Assembly: GCA_903813345.2 (NCBI GenBank)
Contig: CAIIXF020000005.1
Span: 5,793,375 to 5,857,374 of the forward strand
Source of the DNA: Owenia fusiformis
Taxonomy: Eukaryota > Annelida > Polychaeta > Sabellida > Oweniidae
Direction of reading: 5' to 3'
Length of the DNA stretch: 64,000 nucleotides
The first letter of the stretch is position 1. Every line of letters starts with the position of its first letter. The notes under the pieces are model-generated. The model ran no database searches, was not told the origin of the DNA, and saw only the letters and a list, made by a program, of their open reading frames with translations. Positions 12,901-26,300 of this stretch are shown here, one piece after another. The position numbers and the translations under genes are program-made.

Positions 12901-15900
12901 CTATTAGTTTGATGGTTGTAAATTATATAATAGGCCGGTAGGAATTTGAATGGTGTACACAAAATATGAGTGAGCAACTTGCTAAGGTGTGAGGAAAACA
13001 GTGTCGGGGTTACCGTTTACAACCACCTTTTATAAAACGATGGTACACTCCCCTCCATAAGTTTGGCAACCTTTGCTCCCCCATTGAACAACGTGTTAAA
13101 GCCTCTTTACCTTTTTATTTACTTAATCTGCGAAGAAAATACATATTATCGATGGAAAAGTAATTTGAGCTTATTTCCGATTCCTCCAAATTTTCTTAAT
13201 TTTTTCCTCAATTATAATAGGTCGAAAATTAATGATTTTGATGACTTTTTGAAGATCGACATGTCGCAAGTCATACGAGAAAAAAACAGTCATCCGAGTC
13301 CTTGCAAAAATATACAAGTTAGGTAGGCAACTGAATTTGCAACTTATTTTACAAAAATTGGTACGTTTCTTCAGGTTCAAGTTATAGGTGTTTAAAGTCA
13401 AAATTGTTTTTTCAAAACATCTCCTATTGAAATAACACAAGAGGCGAAAAATGATTTTCAAAAATGACTTTGACGCTTTGCAACTTTTGTATTCATCAAG
13501 TAAAACCAAGACTTAGTGAATGAAAATATTAGAGAATTCTATTTTCTGTGTAAAAATATTTTAATCTTTTACTTAATTGATATCTGATTTGCCCCGAACC
13601 CACAATTTTCCATTGGTTTACATGGGAATGACGATTTTCAAAAATTCATCTTTATCACTAATTTTCGACCTATTGTAATTGAAGGAAAAACTTTTGGAGA
13701 TTTGGAGATATTGGAAATAAAGTCATATTACGTTTTCATCAATAGTAATAAGTATTTTCATCGCAAGTTAAGTAAAGATGCTTTAACACGTAGTTCAATG
13801 GGGGAGCTAAGGATGCTAAGTTTATGGAGAATAGTGTATCTCGTTCAGTTACAATAATTTAAAAACAAATGATAATAACATGTTGTTGTACAGTAACACA
13901 TAGGCTAAATAAAAGGCAACCCGAGAGAATATAAAAAAGTACCCAATAACAAATTCATTACATCTAATATATTGCAGTGCAAAATACTATTTAACACAAT
14001 ATAAAAGAAATTCAACCAAATACTAAAATAGCGTAAAATGGTACAATGTATCAACGTGAAATTAAATACTTCAAAGTACATGTATTTTGAATGTATGTCA
14101 ATAAGAAAGATCGGCATGAAATGCTAAAAGTATCTCGTAATTCAAAACAATAAAAAAGCAAAGACAATAGGCTTGAACAACAACTATATATAAAACGTTA
14201 CAATATATTGTATGATCTTGTAAAATCTGTATGATAACATGTGAATATAATATTTCCTGATACCATTTTTAATTGACTCACTCGCATATATTTCCTTATT
14301 GCATAATAACACGTTCTCCCTGGGAAATAGGCAGATAATAGAATTTATATTCAAAGAATCCCGTAAAAGATCCCATTCATCCAAAGTTCCGTAACAAACC
14401 ATATTCGATCCCGTATCAGCCGTATCAAGTTGAAAATGTAATTTGATTTCATATTTTTTTCACATTCTCAAACTAGACTTCCTTAACTTCGAGCCAAATT
14501 ATTATCCGCAACGTGACTTATAAGTAGGTGTAAATCGGGAAATAAAAAATCTTACCGAAACCTAGTCCCAGAAGTAGTCCATGATACACTGACGATACGT
14601 CTGTGTAACTAGGTGGGTAGCAGTGATCTTACTATAGTACACTAAATATGCTATTTCTCTCCATGCCAAAGAGTATGTATCAAATAAAGCGTGTACTTTC
14701 ACCAAATATTTGTTTTATACGTAACTAATTATTCATATTATAATCGTTTTTTAGTTGAGTCGATTGGTGAGTAAGTACGTTAGTAGGTAGCTGATTACGT
14801 AACTGACTTAACCCATAAAGTAATATTTGGTTATCATCATATTGGTTTTTCGAAATGCAAAGCACCATAAAATCTAAAACGGAATTCAGATTTCAATTCT
14901 GATTTCAGATTAGGATTTCTGAAAAGATTGTACACCTTTTTCATAACCCACGCGTTAAATTTAGAGAACCCCGTAAAGACCTAGATTTGGAACTCGGCTT
15001 TTCAGTGTCCTTACTTTGAATGTCAAAATCAGTAAAAGTAATCAAAAGACGACGTCTTGCCTTTGAAATTAGATACTTTTTACAAGGAATATATTGAAAA
15101 AAGAAGGAGACATATTAAGGGACGGCTGAGAAAAGTGGTAAAATAATGTATGTATGACACTAGTACAATAACGTCATTTCAAAGGGCAATATAGTGAAAT
15201 ATTGGACCAAGGGCCCAAGGTCCAATATTTCACTATCTTGCCCGCAGAAATGACGTTATTACTATTATTACCACCGTTAATGCCCAGGGCTGAAATAGCA
15301 AATTTGAAATAGAAAATCTTACGCACTGAACGATATCACTTTTTCGGGAAACATAGCCGGGCGGATAATGTCATTATTGCCCGACTAAAGTCATTAACAC
15401 CCGACACAATATTGCTCACGTCAATATAGCAATTTAAATGCCTTCTCAACTAGTACTAAAACCCATAGAACAGGCCCTGCAAGGTGGTAATAATGTAGAT
15501 TATAATTCAACCTATTCCATTTCTTACAAAAGATCAAATTGAATTGACCCGTCAATAATTAAATATAAACTACGGCTGTTTAAACTTTTTGTAAACTCTT
15601 CAGCTAAGATCCACCATGTGTTTGGTGTTTTATGGACAGTTAGAAAATGAGAAAGGCAACATGCACCTTATTCTGAAAATTGTCTCCTGAAGGTCTTTCA
15701 CACGACTACAGATCAAACGTCCCAAGCAGGGTTGCGTTTACCGTTAACCATAAGTTTAACATTTTCAATAAGGGCGCAATAAGGTCGTATTTCAAAGCAA
15801 TACATCACATTTGTGCAATTGGAGGGGTCATTCGTATACGGTCAACTTAACTGTCATTCTAAAAAGCATCATCCATTTGTATTTATTTGTCACTGGCAGG

Positions 15901-17327
15901 TTTAAGAGCATCCATATAAACATTAATTTAAAAATGTCAACTCTGTATTCATTCCCCACCAACATAGGGATTCGTAAGCAACGGGGCACTCTTCAAAAGC
16001 AGGGAGCGATTGAAAGATTAAGCTATTTATTAGAAATACTTTTATCTCCATTTTACCAGAACCAAAACAATATTATCAGCACACCATTAGAAGGCTTATC
16101 CATTCTTCTTAAATCTTATTTTAAACAAATGTTTGCTGTATGTGTAGCTATTTAAAATCATGAAAGCGTCTGTAATATTATCTTTATATTATGTCAGTCA
16201 AATGCATATCACTTCCCAAAAGTCTGATTCAAATCTGTTATGAAGGACGGCATACGTTTTTCAATGATGCGCCGAATTATGTTAAGTTGCTATCTATTTC
16301 ATATCGTCCAAACTGTATGTTGTTAGTATGAGGAAAATATTTCGCCATTTCCTTTAAACGTTCTATACGTTACAGTTCGTTTTTTAGTTTCCAAATGTTT
16401 CATTCAAGTATGCCATAAAGGAGATTGAAACTCCGTGTAAATGAATATTTCCTTTGTATTTTCTCTGCATGTTTTGCTGATCTTTTAACTGTTTTTCAGT
16501 ACCTTAACTAAATGAAAATGTATAGCGAAATTAATTAAATACGCGCTGTGTTTTGAACTTTGTAAAGGATTTACATTTGTAAAATTGTGCTTCCCTGCCT
16601 TGGAAAGCCACGCCTTCGGGACGCTATGCAAACGGTATACGTCATTCTCATAAAGTTTAAGGGCGGCAATACTTCAAGTATACGTATAGGACGGGATGCT
16701 TCCAAATGAAACACACAATGGAAGTTGTTCATAGCGTACACGTAAATCATTGAATGACGGGCATATCAGTAGTTCTACGATTGTTCACCGTGTTTATACG
16801 CCTATTTTTGTAATCATACATGGTCCACTGGCGGATCCAGATCCATCTTGCCCCCCCCCCACCCACCTTGTGGGCCAAGAAAAACATCATAGGGCCCAAA
16901 AAATGTTTTGGTAAAAAATTACATAGGGCCTCATAAAAACCGAGCCTTTTTGGGAATGATTTGACAACCTAGGCCAACTTTTCAAAGAATGGGGGTTAAA
17001 TTATCTTCTGGATCCTCCAGTGTGGTCTAAGTTGTTAATTCGAAAAGGCCAAATAATTGCGATATTGAATGTGCAACTCATCACGGTACACCTCGCCCGA
17101 CGAGTGACACGTGTTGGTAAAAGCTATCCAATCCTGCACATAGAACTCATGCATAATACAACAAGTTCTGGGATTGAAATTGTATAGTAGTTTAAGCCAA
17201 TTTACTGACTGAATTACTCAGTTGGAGTAACATTCCCGGGGAAACTTTCCCGGGGACAGATAATAGTTCCCTCTATTGACCAAACTAGGTACTACACTTC
17301 ACTCCACCTTTTGAAAATAACTAACTC

Positions 17328-17360
<33 letters not shown>

Positions 17361-20300
17361 AATATATATATATATTAGAAAATTGCAATAAATTCTAGAA
17401 AAGACAAGAGACAATTCAATTCAATTACATATAATTCAATTGTATATAATATAAAATAATATATAATACATAGGCCTATGGTATATATTTTTATTTCCTT
17501 ATTTACATTTTTCTCTTTGTGTGGTTAAAACATACCTTTATGTCTATGTGGAATTCATCTTATGTGGTAAAACAACTATATAATTGTTGATTCTATGCTA
17601 AGCATAGTGGGTTTGTGTGGCATTCACCTTTATGTGGTGTTATGTTCTGTGGTATCATTTCACTGAATAGTGCATTTTTCTCTTGTGTGGTTCAAGCATA
17701 CCCTTATGTCTATGTGGAATTCATCTTATGTGGTAAACAACTATATAATTGATCCTATGCTAAGCAAGGTGTTTGTGTGGCATTAACCTTATGTGGTATT
17801 AAGATTTGTTGTATCATTTCATTGGTACCACGCAAGAGAAAAATGTACCATACAATATAATGATACCACAGAACATAATACCACATGAAGTTAATGCCAC
17901 ACAAACCCCAATTTGGGCGTAACAATTCTTGGACAACCACACAATATGACTATTTACCACACAATGTAAATATACCACAGAGAATATATACCACATAATG
18001 TGAATACCACACAAACCCCCAAAGGGGCGTAGTACGTACGGACAGACGTACGTACGGACGGACGTACGTACGGACGGACGGAGGCGTTCCCTATAACTCA
18101 AATACCGTTGGCCCGATTTTGTTCGATGGGATAATAATATTCAACTTGTTTCATGTTACATTTTAAACAAAGTCTTTCTTCGCTTTAGTATGTATACATT
18201 GTATTCATGTATAGGCTAGGCAAATGGAAGTTTAACATCCCAAAAATTGCAACAGTTTTTAAATTAGGCTTATATTGTATATTGATACCAGTTGAAAAAC
18301 ATATCAAAAATATAGAAAAATATATGCAGTGGACAAATATGAAATGTCACATTCCAGGTACCCCCCTCCAAATTTGAGTATGGGATTGTAAATATTTTTT
18401 TATTTCAAAATGGAATACTCGTGTCAACTAAACGAGTAATATTATGATAGTTTACTGACATAAGAGCAACTAAAAATTGTTAACCAACTATTTGAGTGCA
18501 ATAATTGGCATTTCTAGCGCCAAATATCTGAAAATAGGCCATCAAATAGCCCGAATTTAATATAACAATGTATTTATTTCTGTATCAATTCATCAGAATT
18601 GCATGAAAAATATCAAGGAGGGTATTGTACACCTGAACATTGTCTTTGATAAGTATCAGTGTCATTAAGTGAATATTGAGCGTGAAAATAATATTTGAAA
18701 TTTCAATATTTTATTTTGGGGTGACCTTACTTTTGTTTAATTACTTCCAAGATATGTCATATTTGAACTCAATAGCACAACTAAATTATTTGTAAAGGCT
18801 TATTTTGTCCTGAAAACAGTTTTTGAGGTTTTCAGGAAAGGATTTTGTAAAAAAAGGTAAAAAAACAGCAAATGCCAAGTGAAATATAGGGGAAGCCCTA
18901 CTTTTAGTTGATAACTGTTAAATTATCAAATGTTTTTTCCTTTTAAATTCAATTCGATATATAATATACCTTTTCTGGTAAAACAGAGAACGATTTGTTA
19001 CAATCAGTGGTCAAAAAATGTCCTTGAAAAGGCAACAAAATGTTAAATATCCCTGTCCCTGACATCAGTTTATTAATATGAGCCAAAAAAGGTAACCCAA
19101 CCAAATGTTTGTTAATAACCCAGTCATTCAGCATGGGTTTGACATCATATTTGGCACAATTACCTTGTTCAATGTTCTTTCATTCTACTAAGTGTCATTG
19201 ATCTATCCTTAATAGTCACGATTTTATGGCCATTTACAAAATGTGCTCAAAATATCGAAATGTGCCTAACTGACTGGACATCAATACCACCAGTTTTTTT
19301 TATCTGTGGACCTTTTTTCGATACTAACAACACTTGAAACATTAAAACAAGAGATAAGAATCACCCTTGGTATACGCAGCTAACGAAAATTGACCGGCAC
19401 GGGTCAAAAGCTGGACCGGCACGGGTTAACGGTTTTATTTGAATTTAAAACAGCCATAACTTGCTCAATATTGACTTCCTTGTGTCTAATTTGAAATATA
19501 TGATGCCTCCCGATGCTTTTAAGTACCCCAATTTTTTACAGATTTTTAAACGGACCAAAACTCTCTAAATGCGCATTTATGCTCTTTTCTCTCGAGAACG
19601 ACTGTCTCATTTTCACGATAACTTTTATTTAGTACTTCCAACATATAAGATCTATTTTTCCCCATCAAGGTATGATGTAAATGACATGCTATTTACATAT
19701 TGTGAGTTTCAATGACGCGCGTTTGATTTTATAAAAAATGCCAAACTTTGTGACAAAGAATTTCATCAGCTATTGCCCCGAACCGGTCCGTCTTCTCTCT
19801 GCAAGCAGATTGCCCCGAACCGGTCCGTCTTCTCACTGCAAGCAGGATGAAATTCTTTGTCACAAAGTTTGGCATTTTTTATAAAATCAAACGCGCGTCA
19901 TTGAAACTCACAAGATGTAAATAGTATGTCATTTACATCATACCTTGATGGGGAAAAATAGATCTTATATGTTAGAAGTACTAAATAAAAGTTATCGTGA
20001 AAATGAGACAGCCGTTCTCGAGAGAAAAGAGCATAAATGCGCATTTAGAGAGTTTTGGTCCGTTTAAAAATCTGTAAAAAATTGGGGTACTTAAAAGCAT
20101 CGGGAGGCACCATATATTTCAAATTAGACACGAGGAAGTCATTATTGAGCAAGTTATGGCTATTTTAAATTCAAATAAAACCGTTAACCCGTGCCGGTCC
20201 AGCTTTTGACCCGTGCCGGTCAATTTTCGTTAGCTGCGTATACCAAGGGTGAGAATGAAGATGAGAGTCATAACACATGATTTTTATGCTCCTGATTTGA

Positions 20301-23300
20301 ACAACAACGCACGATACGTTTAAGTTGGCCTCCAGGCATGACACCCATATTTCATGGCATGGTATAAAATGGCCATAAAATCGTGACCACTAGAGACCAC
20401 TGAAACTGGGTAGATTGATAATACATTGACCAAGACTCAATTCTGCCAAATATGACACTAAAACCATGCAGGATGATTGGACTGGATTATTAAGATTTGT
20501 TTGGGTTACCTTTTTGGCTCGCCCTGTATTAAGGAAAAATTGTTACTTTTGAATAAGGTGTTCTTAACCACACAGTGATATTGAGAAATGAAATGAAGAA
20601 GTTCAACTGAAGAATGTTCGATTTCAAGATGAAATTCAATAAAAAATGAGGAAAAGGTTTCTACATTAATAAATCCTCCTGAGTTAACTAGTGTAACGCA
20701 AAGTAAATCCCTGGTCTTTATACAGGGCCTGGTTCGATTATGTTATGTTCATTATCAAAAATGCTGCCTTAATTTTGTAATCTTAACCTTCATATATGTG
20801 TCTTACTTATAGAGAGCAAAAAAGAATGCTGATTAAATAAGCTTAATACTATTATGTTGTAACAACAATCAGTTACAACATTGTCTATCACCAGCATTCA
20901 TCAGGGGCGGATATGGGAACCAACAAGGTGGGGGGGGGGCAAATGTCAGGTCTGAGAAAAAAACTTCCGCGGAAAAAAATTTGGACCCCCTTTTCTGGCC
21001 TTTGCATATCTTACATGTCAAAGAACAGTTATTTCATTTTTCTACAAGAACATCTCATATAAATACAATCTGCCTTACACACACAATGGATGGTCTCTGA
21101 GAAAGGGAAGCTGCATTTAGGCAATTGGTACATAGTTTCGTTGCTTATTGCCCAGCCCAATTATAATGGAGGCAGTTTATTTCCCTCCCACTCCTGGATC
21201 TGATGGTACACTCTGTAACTGTGGTATTCCGCAGCATCAGAAAATGGAGGAAGAACACGGGGCTGCAATAATTCAGATCTTGCTGCTCTCTTTTAATAGA
21301 ATTTTAGAAGCTTAAGATAATTTAGGGTTTCACCATTTTTCCACCATAAATTGACAAAAGAGCATGTTCCTCAGCAATGACAGAGTTGCTTGCATTTCAC
21401 TGGTTTTCTACTTGTTTACGTTGTAACAAAATGTCGGAACATCGAAGGTTTGATTTTTCTTTTTTCTTTATTTCACACATTGTAGGCAGAATTCCCACAA
21501 CATTGTTATCACAAACATGTATCAGTATTATATGTTTAAAAAATGTACATATTTGCGAACAAATAGTTCAGAAGACAACAGAATCTTCGATTTAATTCCT
21601 CACTTAAGTTACATAAACGGTATTTCGATAAACAATTAAGATCTGCACTTTTAACCCAAACCGTTTATTTAACTTAAGTAAGGAATTAAGTCAACAATTC
21701 TGTGAGAAAAAAACATCGTGGGGATTCTGCCTACAACGCGTGAAAAAAAGGAAAAAAGAAATATCGTACTTTCGACGTTTAGACATTTTGTTACCGAAAC
21801 GACAAGCGTAATCGAGCGGATCACCAGTGCTTTTGGTAATTTAAAAACAACCGCTTGTTTTCTCAAGAACTCACTTTTTTTATCTGCCTCAATGATAGCC
21901 TCTTGTCTATGCCATATATTAACCTGAATGCGATGTCACACCCAAGAAAAGAAACAAAATATTGTCACAGACCACTTTTCCCAAAGAAAATCATTTATAT
22001 TCCAACATTTTGTTTCTTGGGTTGCTGCTTTTGGTTCAGGTTTGAAGAAAATGTTGAAGTTTGTGTTTTGTGCATGATAAATGAGAAGCACAAGGAGATC
22101 TGTATGAGTACTGTATTTGAGGTTTGGACACTTTGGATTGCAGTTTTCACAATCACAATATCTGCATCCGATGTACACTCAATGTTTTCCAACCTGACAG
22201 ACAGAATTACCATCATTCCTATGCACTGAAATTAGACTCCCCAGATATCTGAGATTTTAATGTTCTCTGTCAGTTTAAATTCCGTTTAATAACCATAAAT
22301 TCGTTTCTACAGCATTATACATCCAATTGATAGTTCCATAGTAATGTACTCTTAAATAATGATTTATTTATCTGATGAATTTAAATATATGCAAATTTTG
22401 TAATTGCGGATTGTAATTAATAATTTAAACAATATTAAATTCCACAAAAACTACAACTTACATTATTTAGATAAGCCTAATATAGAGCAGTTATCAAATA
22501 CCCTAATATCAGAGTGGTGATATGTAATTATTCATCAAATAAAAGTGAGGTCACCTTAACATTTCACCTGGTGCAACTAATAATTCCTATTTTTCATACT
22601 AATAAGGTATAAACCTTCACAAAACTTGTATTTTAGATGATGACAAGTCTATATAAATGATTTAGATGTCAACTCTAATACAAATGTGATGCATTGTTGG
22701 AGTTAATCATCAAAACTATAGTCTCCCCTATAATGGGCGGGGCAAAACTATGAAAATGAAATAATTTTTTTCTTCCTAAGTATACACCTTAGAATTCTGA
22801 CACTCACCAAATATGAAGTTCATATGAATATATAACACCATGATTTTTTTCATGCTTTTCTGACAAACCGATCCTAAAATATCTAAATAGATATGTGATA
22901 ACATGCCTGTTTTATGGCCTATTTTGTTATACTTTGGGGTCAAATGACTAATTACTGGTCTCAAAATTGTTTAAAATAATATTTTAATTATTTGTGAATA
23001 TGTGATCTATCATAATAAAGCTTGAATACTTGACTAAAGTATTCCATTTGGGAAGAAAAAATTGTTTCCTACCAATACTCAATTTGGGGGTAGGGTTGTA
23101 GGGGGTACCTAGGAAGTGAAATTTCATATTTGTCCACTGCATACATTTTTCTATATTTTTGATATGTTTTTCAACTGATATTAATACATAATATAAGACT
23201 AATTTAAAAACTGTTGCAATTTTTGGGATGTTTGGGCCTTTTATGAGCCCATTTGCTTGGCCTAGTATTTCTTACTTTATATTCAATAATTTTATTTGAA

Positions 23301-26300
23301 TAGTATTCAAGTAAAATCAGGTCATATTAACTGTGTATTAACAATAAGTGCAATATTCAATATCAGAACAACAAAGGTGAATATATTCGTAATTATAAAC
23401 GTAAGTTGGGTACAGGCTAGTCCATAACAATCTGCACTGCCAATCATTGAATGCGCATCATACATGTAGACTAGTCAAAATATAGCTGGGTAAAAATCAG
23501 GTCTTATTACCGTATATTAACAATAAGTGCAATATTCAATATCAGAACAACACAGGTGAATATACTCGTAATTATAAACGTAAGTTGGGTACAGGCTAGT
23601 CCATAACAATCTACATTACCAATTTTTGTATGCGCATCATAGACTAGTCCAAATATAGCTGGGTATAAAAAACTAAATATTGTGGAAACAAATAAAATGA
23701 ATCCCCAAATACGACCAAATTTCTTTTTGCTAAATAGGTCGCTTAATATTGCTATAACAAGCACAAACACACATGAATGAGCCATGGTAATAACAATATT
23801 TGATACATGTAACGCTGTTAAGTTAGTTCCTAAGCTAATCAGCAATCCTTGACCTACAACAAAACCCATGTTGGTGATCAGCAAAAGAATAGGTTTCTGT
23901 ATCTTTCCCTTTAGCAATTGAGCAAGCACAGCTAAGATAAAACGTGCCAACATCCCTGCAATCGGGCGTAGAATTGTAAATATGGCACTGTATGCCTCAA
24001 GTCTGGCAGATTTCAAGATTGCTGTGATATTTATTAAATACACAAAACCTATTGGCGAGATAATACTTTTTAACCAAAGAATTATTTGGAAGTTTTTGGT
24101 CAAAAAAATCCTTTTGAAATCCAACCAGGTTTCTTTGATCATTATATATATCAAGGTCTCATTGCTTGTTTCAGCATCTTCAGAATGAAAAAGTTCCGTA
24201 GATTCAGATTCATCTCCAGCTTCAGTAAAGATATCCTCTAGATCATGCTCATCTTCAGTTTCAGCTGCAATATAGTTATCATCTTTATCACTTTCTTCAT
24301 CATCTCCATCATTGTCTGACTGAGGGGCAATTCGTAGGAAGGCAGCGCAGCAACAGTTTGCGATACTTGAACCAATCTTTAGCATCAAAATAAAGCCTGA
24401 CCAATTTTGGTTCTGTTCATCGTATATGTGGGCATTTGTAAAATAACTAGCGTATAAGATAGCGAATACTAAAGCACCTCCCCCAAAGCATGATTCCAGA
24501 ATGGCTAAAGCTTGAACACGATGTTCGCTGGTAAAGTTTGCTATAGTGGTTGTCAACGCTGCCATATATGTGTAGGACACTCCATGCCCAATTATGAAGA
24601 AATATAACTTTAACACTCCTGCTTTGGAAGTGTAAAACTCAATGCTCTTCATTGTGCTCCATATCACATGTTACAGGGTGTCTGGAAAGTAAAGATACAA
24701 ATGCTCTTATTTCAATAGATTTACCTGTTGAGAGATGAAATTGCTACAGATTGTAGAATGACATTGTAACAATTTATCCTGCAACCGTCATGACAAATTG
24801 TCTCAAAATAAAAAAGTTATGGTTGTTATGGTAACAGGAGTAGCGGGTATGTGGAGCAGCGTCACAATCATGTTTTATAATTCTTTTCTTCAGTTCATAT
24901 CATCTTGACACTTGGTCATCTGTTGCTATTATACATCAAATTATGTACCACAACAGCAAAAGGATTAGTACTGTAACATTATTTAGTCATTTGGCATTAC
25001 TTCTGTTATCAAGTATTATGTATTTCCCACCATTATCTTAACATTCTTGGTGCATTTTGACCGGAGTCAATTCAATTGTAATTTGCAAGATTTGTTTTCT
25101 TTGATTTGTGAATTAGTCCATTGACTGTAGAGGTGTAGAAATGACTTTTCTATTAATCCAGGGACCCTTTTTCTAAGCACGTGTATACTTTTTCTTTGAT
25201 TATACTAGTGACATTATATAGTTCTGATATGTATCAATGATATCAGTAAACTAAAGAGAATACTATTGCAGCAAGAATACAATATTGAACAAAACAAAAC
25301 ATTGATAGGAAATACAATAATAAACACTGTTTCAAATGGTTATATTTTAGCAATTTATCCCAATTTAGTGTTATCCTGGAACTGCTCCGCATACCCCTCA
25401 TCACCGTAACCATGACAACCGTATAACTTTAACACGTTAAGACTATATGTTATAAAAGTTGGTAGATGTATTGTAATAAAGTTCCTCTACAATCTGTAGC
25501 AATTTCATTACAAAACAAGAACACAAATGTGTACAAAATGTCCCCACCAAGTGGTGATCCCGTCAAATGGTTATCCTGAAAATGAGTAGACAAGACTTTA
25601 CCAACACAATTTGAGGACGGAAAATCCAAAGTGGCCACCTTAAAATTTACCCAGAATGCCAAAAATTTAGTCAATTCTAGATTTTCATACTAAGAACCAC
25701 CCCTGAAAATTTGAAATTGATCCGTCACACAGTTAACCAGAAAACATGTAAACAAGACTTTACAGACAAGATTTCAGGATGGAAAATCCAAAATGGCTGC
25801 CTTGACATTAACCCAGAATGTCAAAAAACTAATCAGTTTGTAGATTTTCATACCAAGAATCATCCCTGAAAATATGAAATTGATCTACCAAACGGTTCAC
25901 CTGAAAACAGGAAGACAAGACTTTACAGACAAGATTTTAGGACAGAAAATCCAAAATGGCTGCCTTAACATTTACGCAGAATGCAAAAAAACTAATCAGA
26001 TGTAGATTTTGATACAAAGAATCATCCCTGAAAATTTGAAATTGATCTATCAAACCGTTCACCTAAAAACGTGTAGACAAGACTTTACAGGCAAGATTTT
26101 AAGACGGAAAATCCAAAATGGCTGCCTTGACATTTACACAGAATGCAAAAAAACTAATCAGTTCTAGATTTTCATACTAAGAATCATTCCTGAAAATTTG
26201 AAATTGATCTACCAAACAGTTCACCTGAAAACGAGTAGACAAGACTTTACAGACAAGATTTTAGGACGGAAAATCCCAAATGGCTGCCTTGACATTTACC

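Larger units (their letters stand above)
18212..23265. mobile_element. 5.05-kb long-TIR foldback element inserted beside the broken transporter copy
   Basis: The ends are taggctaggcaaatgg (18212) and, inverted, ccatttgcttggcctag (23265-side), with TA on each side. Arms remain alignable for several hundred bases (for example accc/gggt and tagaaaaatatatgcagtgg near 18315 versus 23135). The transporter's intact locus contains the uninterrupted site (catgTAtttctt at 29187-29198), which defines both ends and the TA target duplication. The interior holds nested elements (19361-20252, 21370-21860). No transposase is visible, so it is non-autonomous. Confidence 0.88.

Noticed and set aside
15811-16155. 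114-codon plus-strand frame
   Set aside because: Composition and lack of motif fit chance in AT-rich DNA; no splice partners.
17814-18101. 95-codon minus-strand frame with [12 protein letters not shown]
   Set aside because: Same cause: GGAC/GTAC and ACCACA repeats read through.
21377-21866. Two opposed open frames sharing VGRIPT
   Set aside because: Mirror translation of a foldback element, not paralogous genes.
21855-22229. 124-codon plus-strand frame
   Set aside because: No recognisable domain, overlaps minus-strand frames, lies inside a non-autonomous element.
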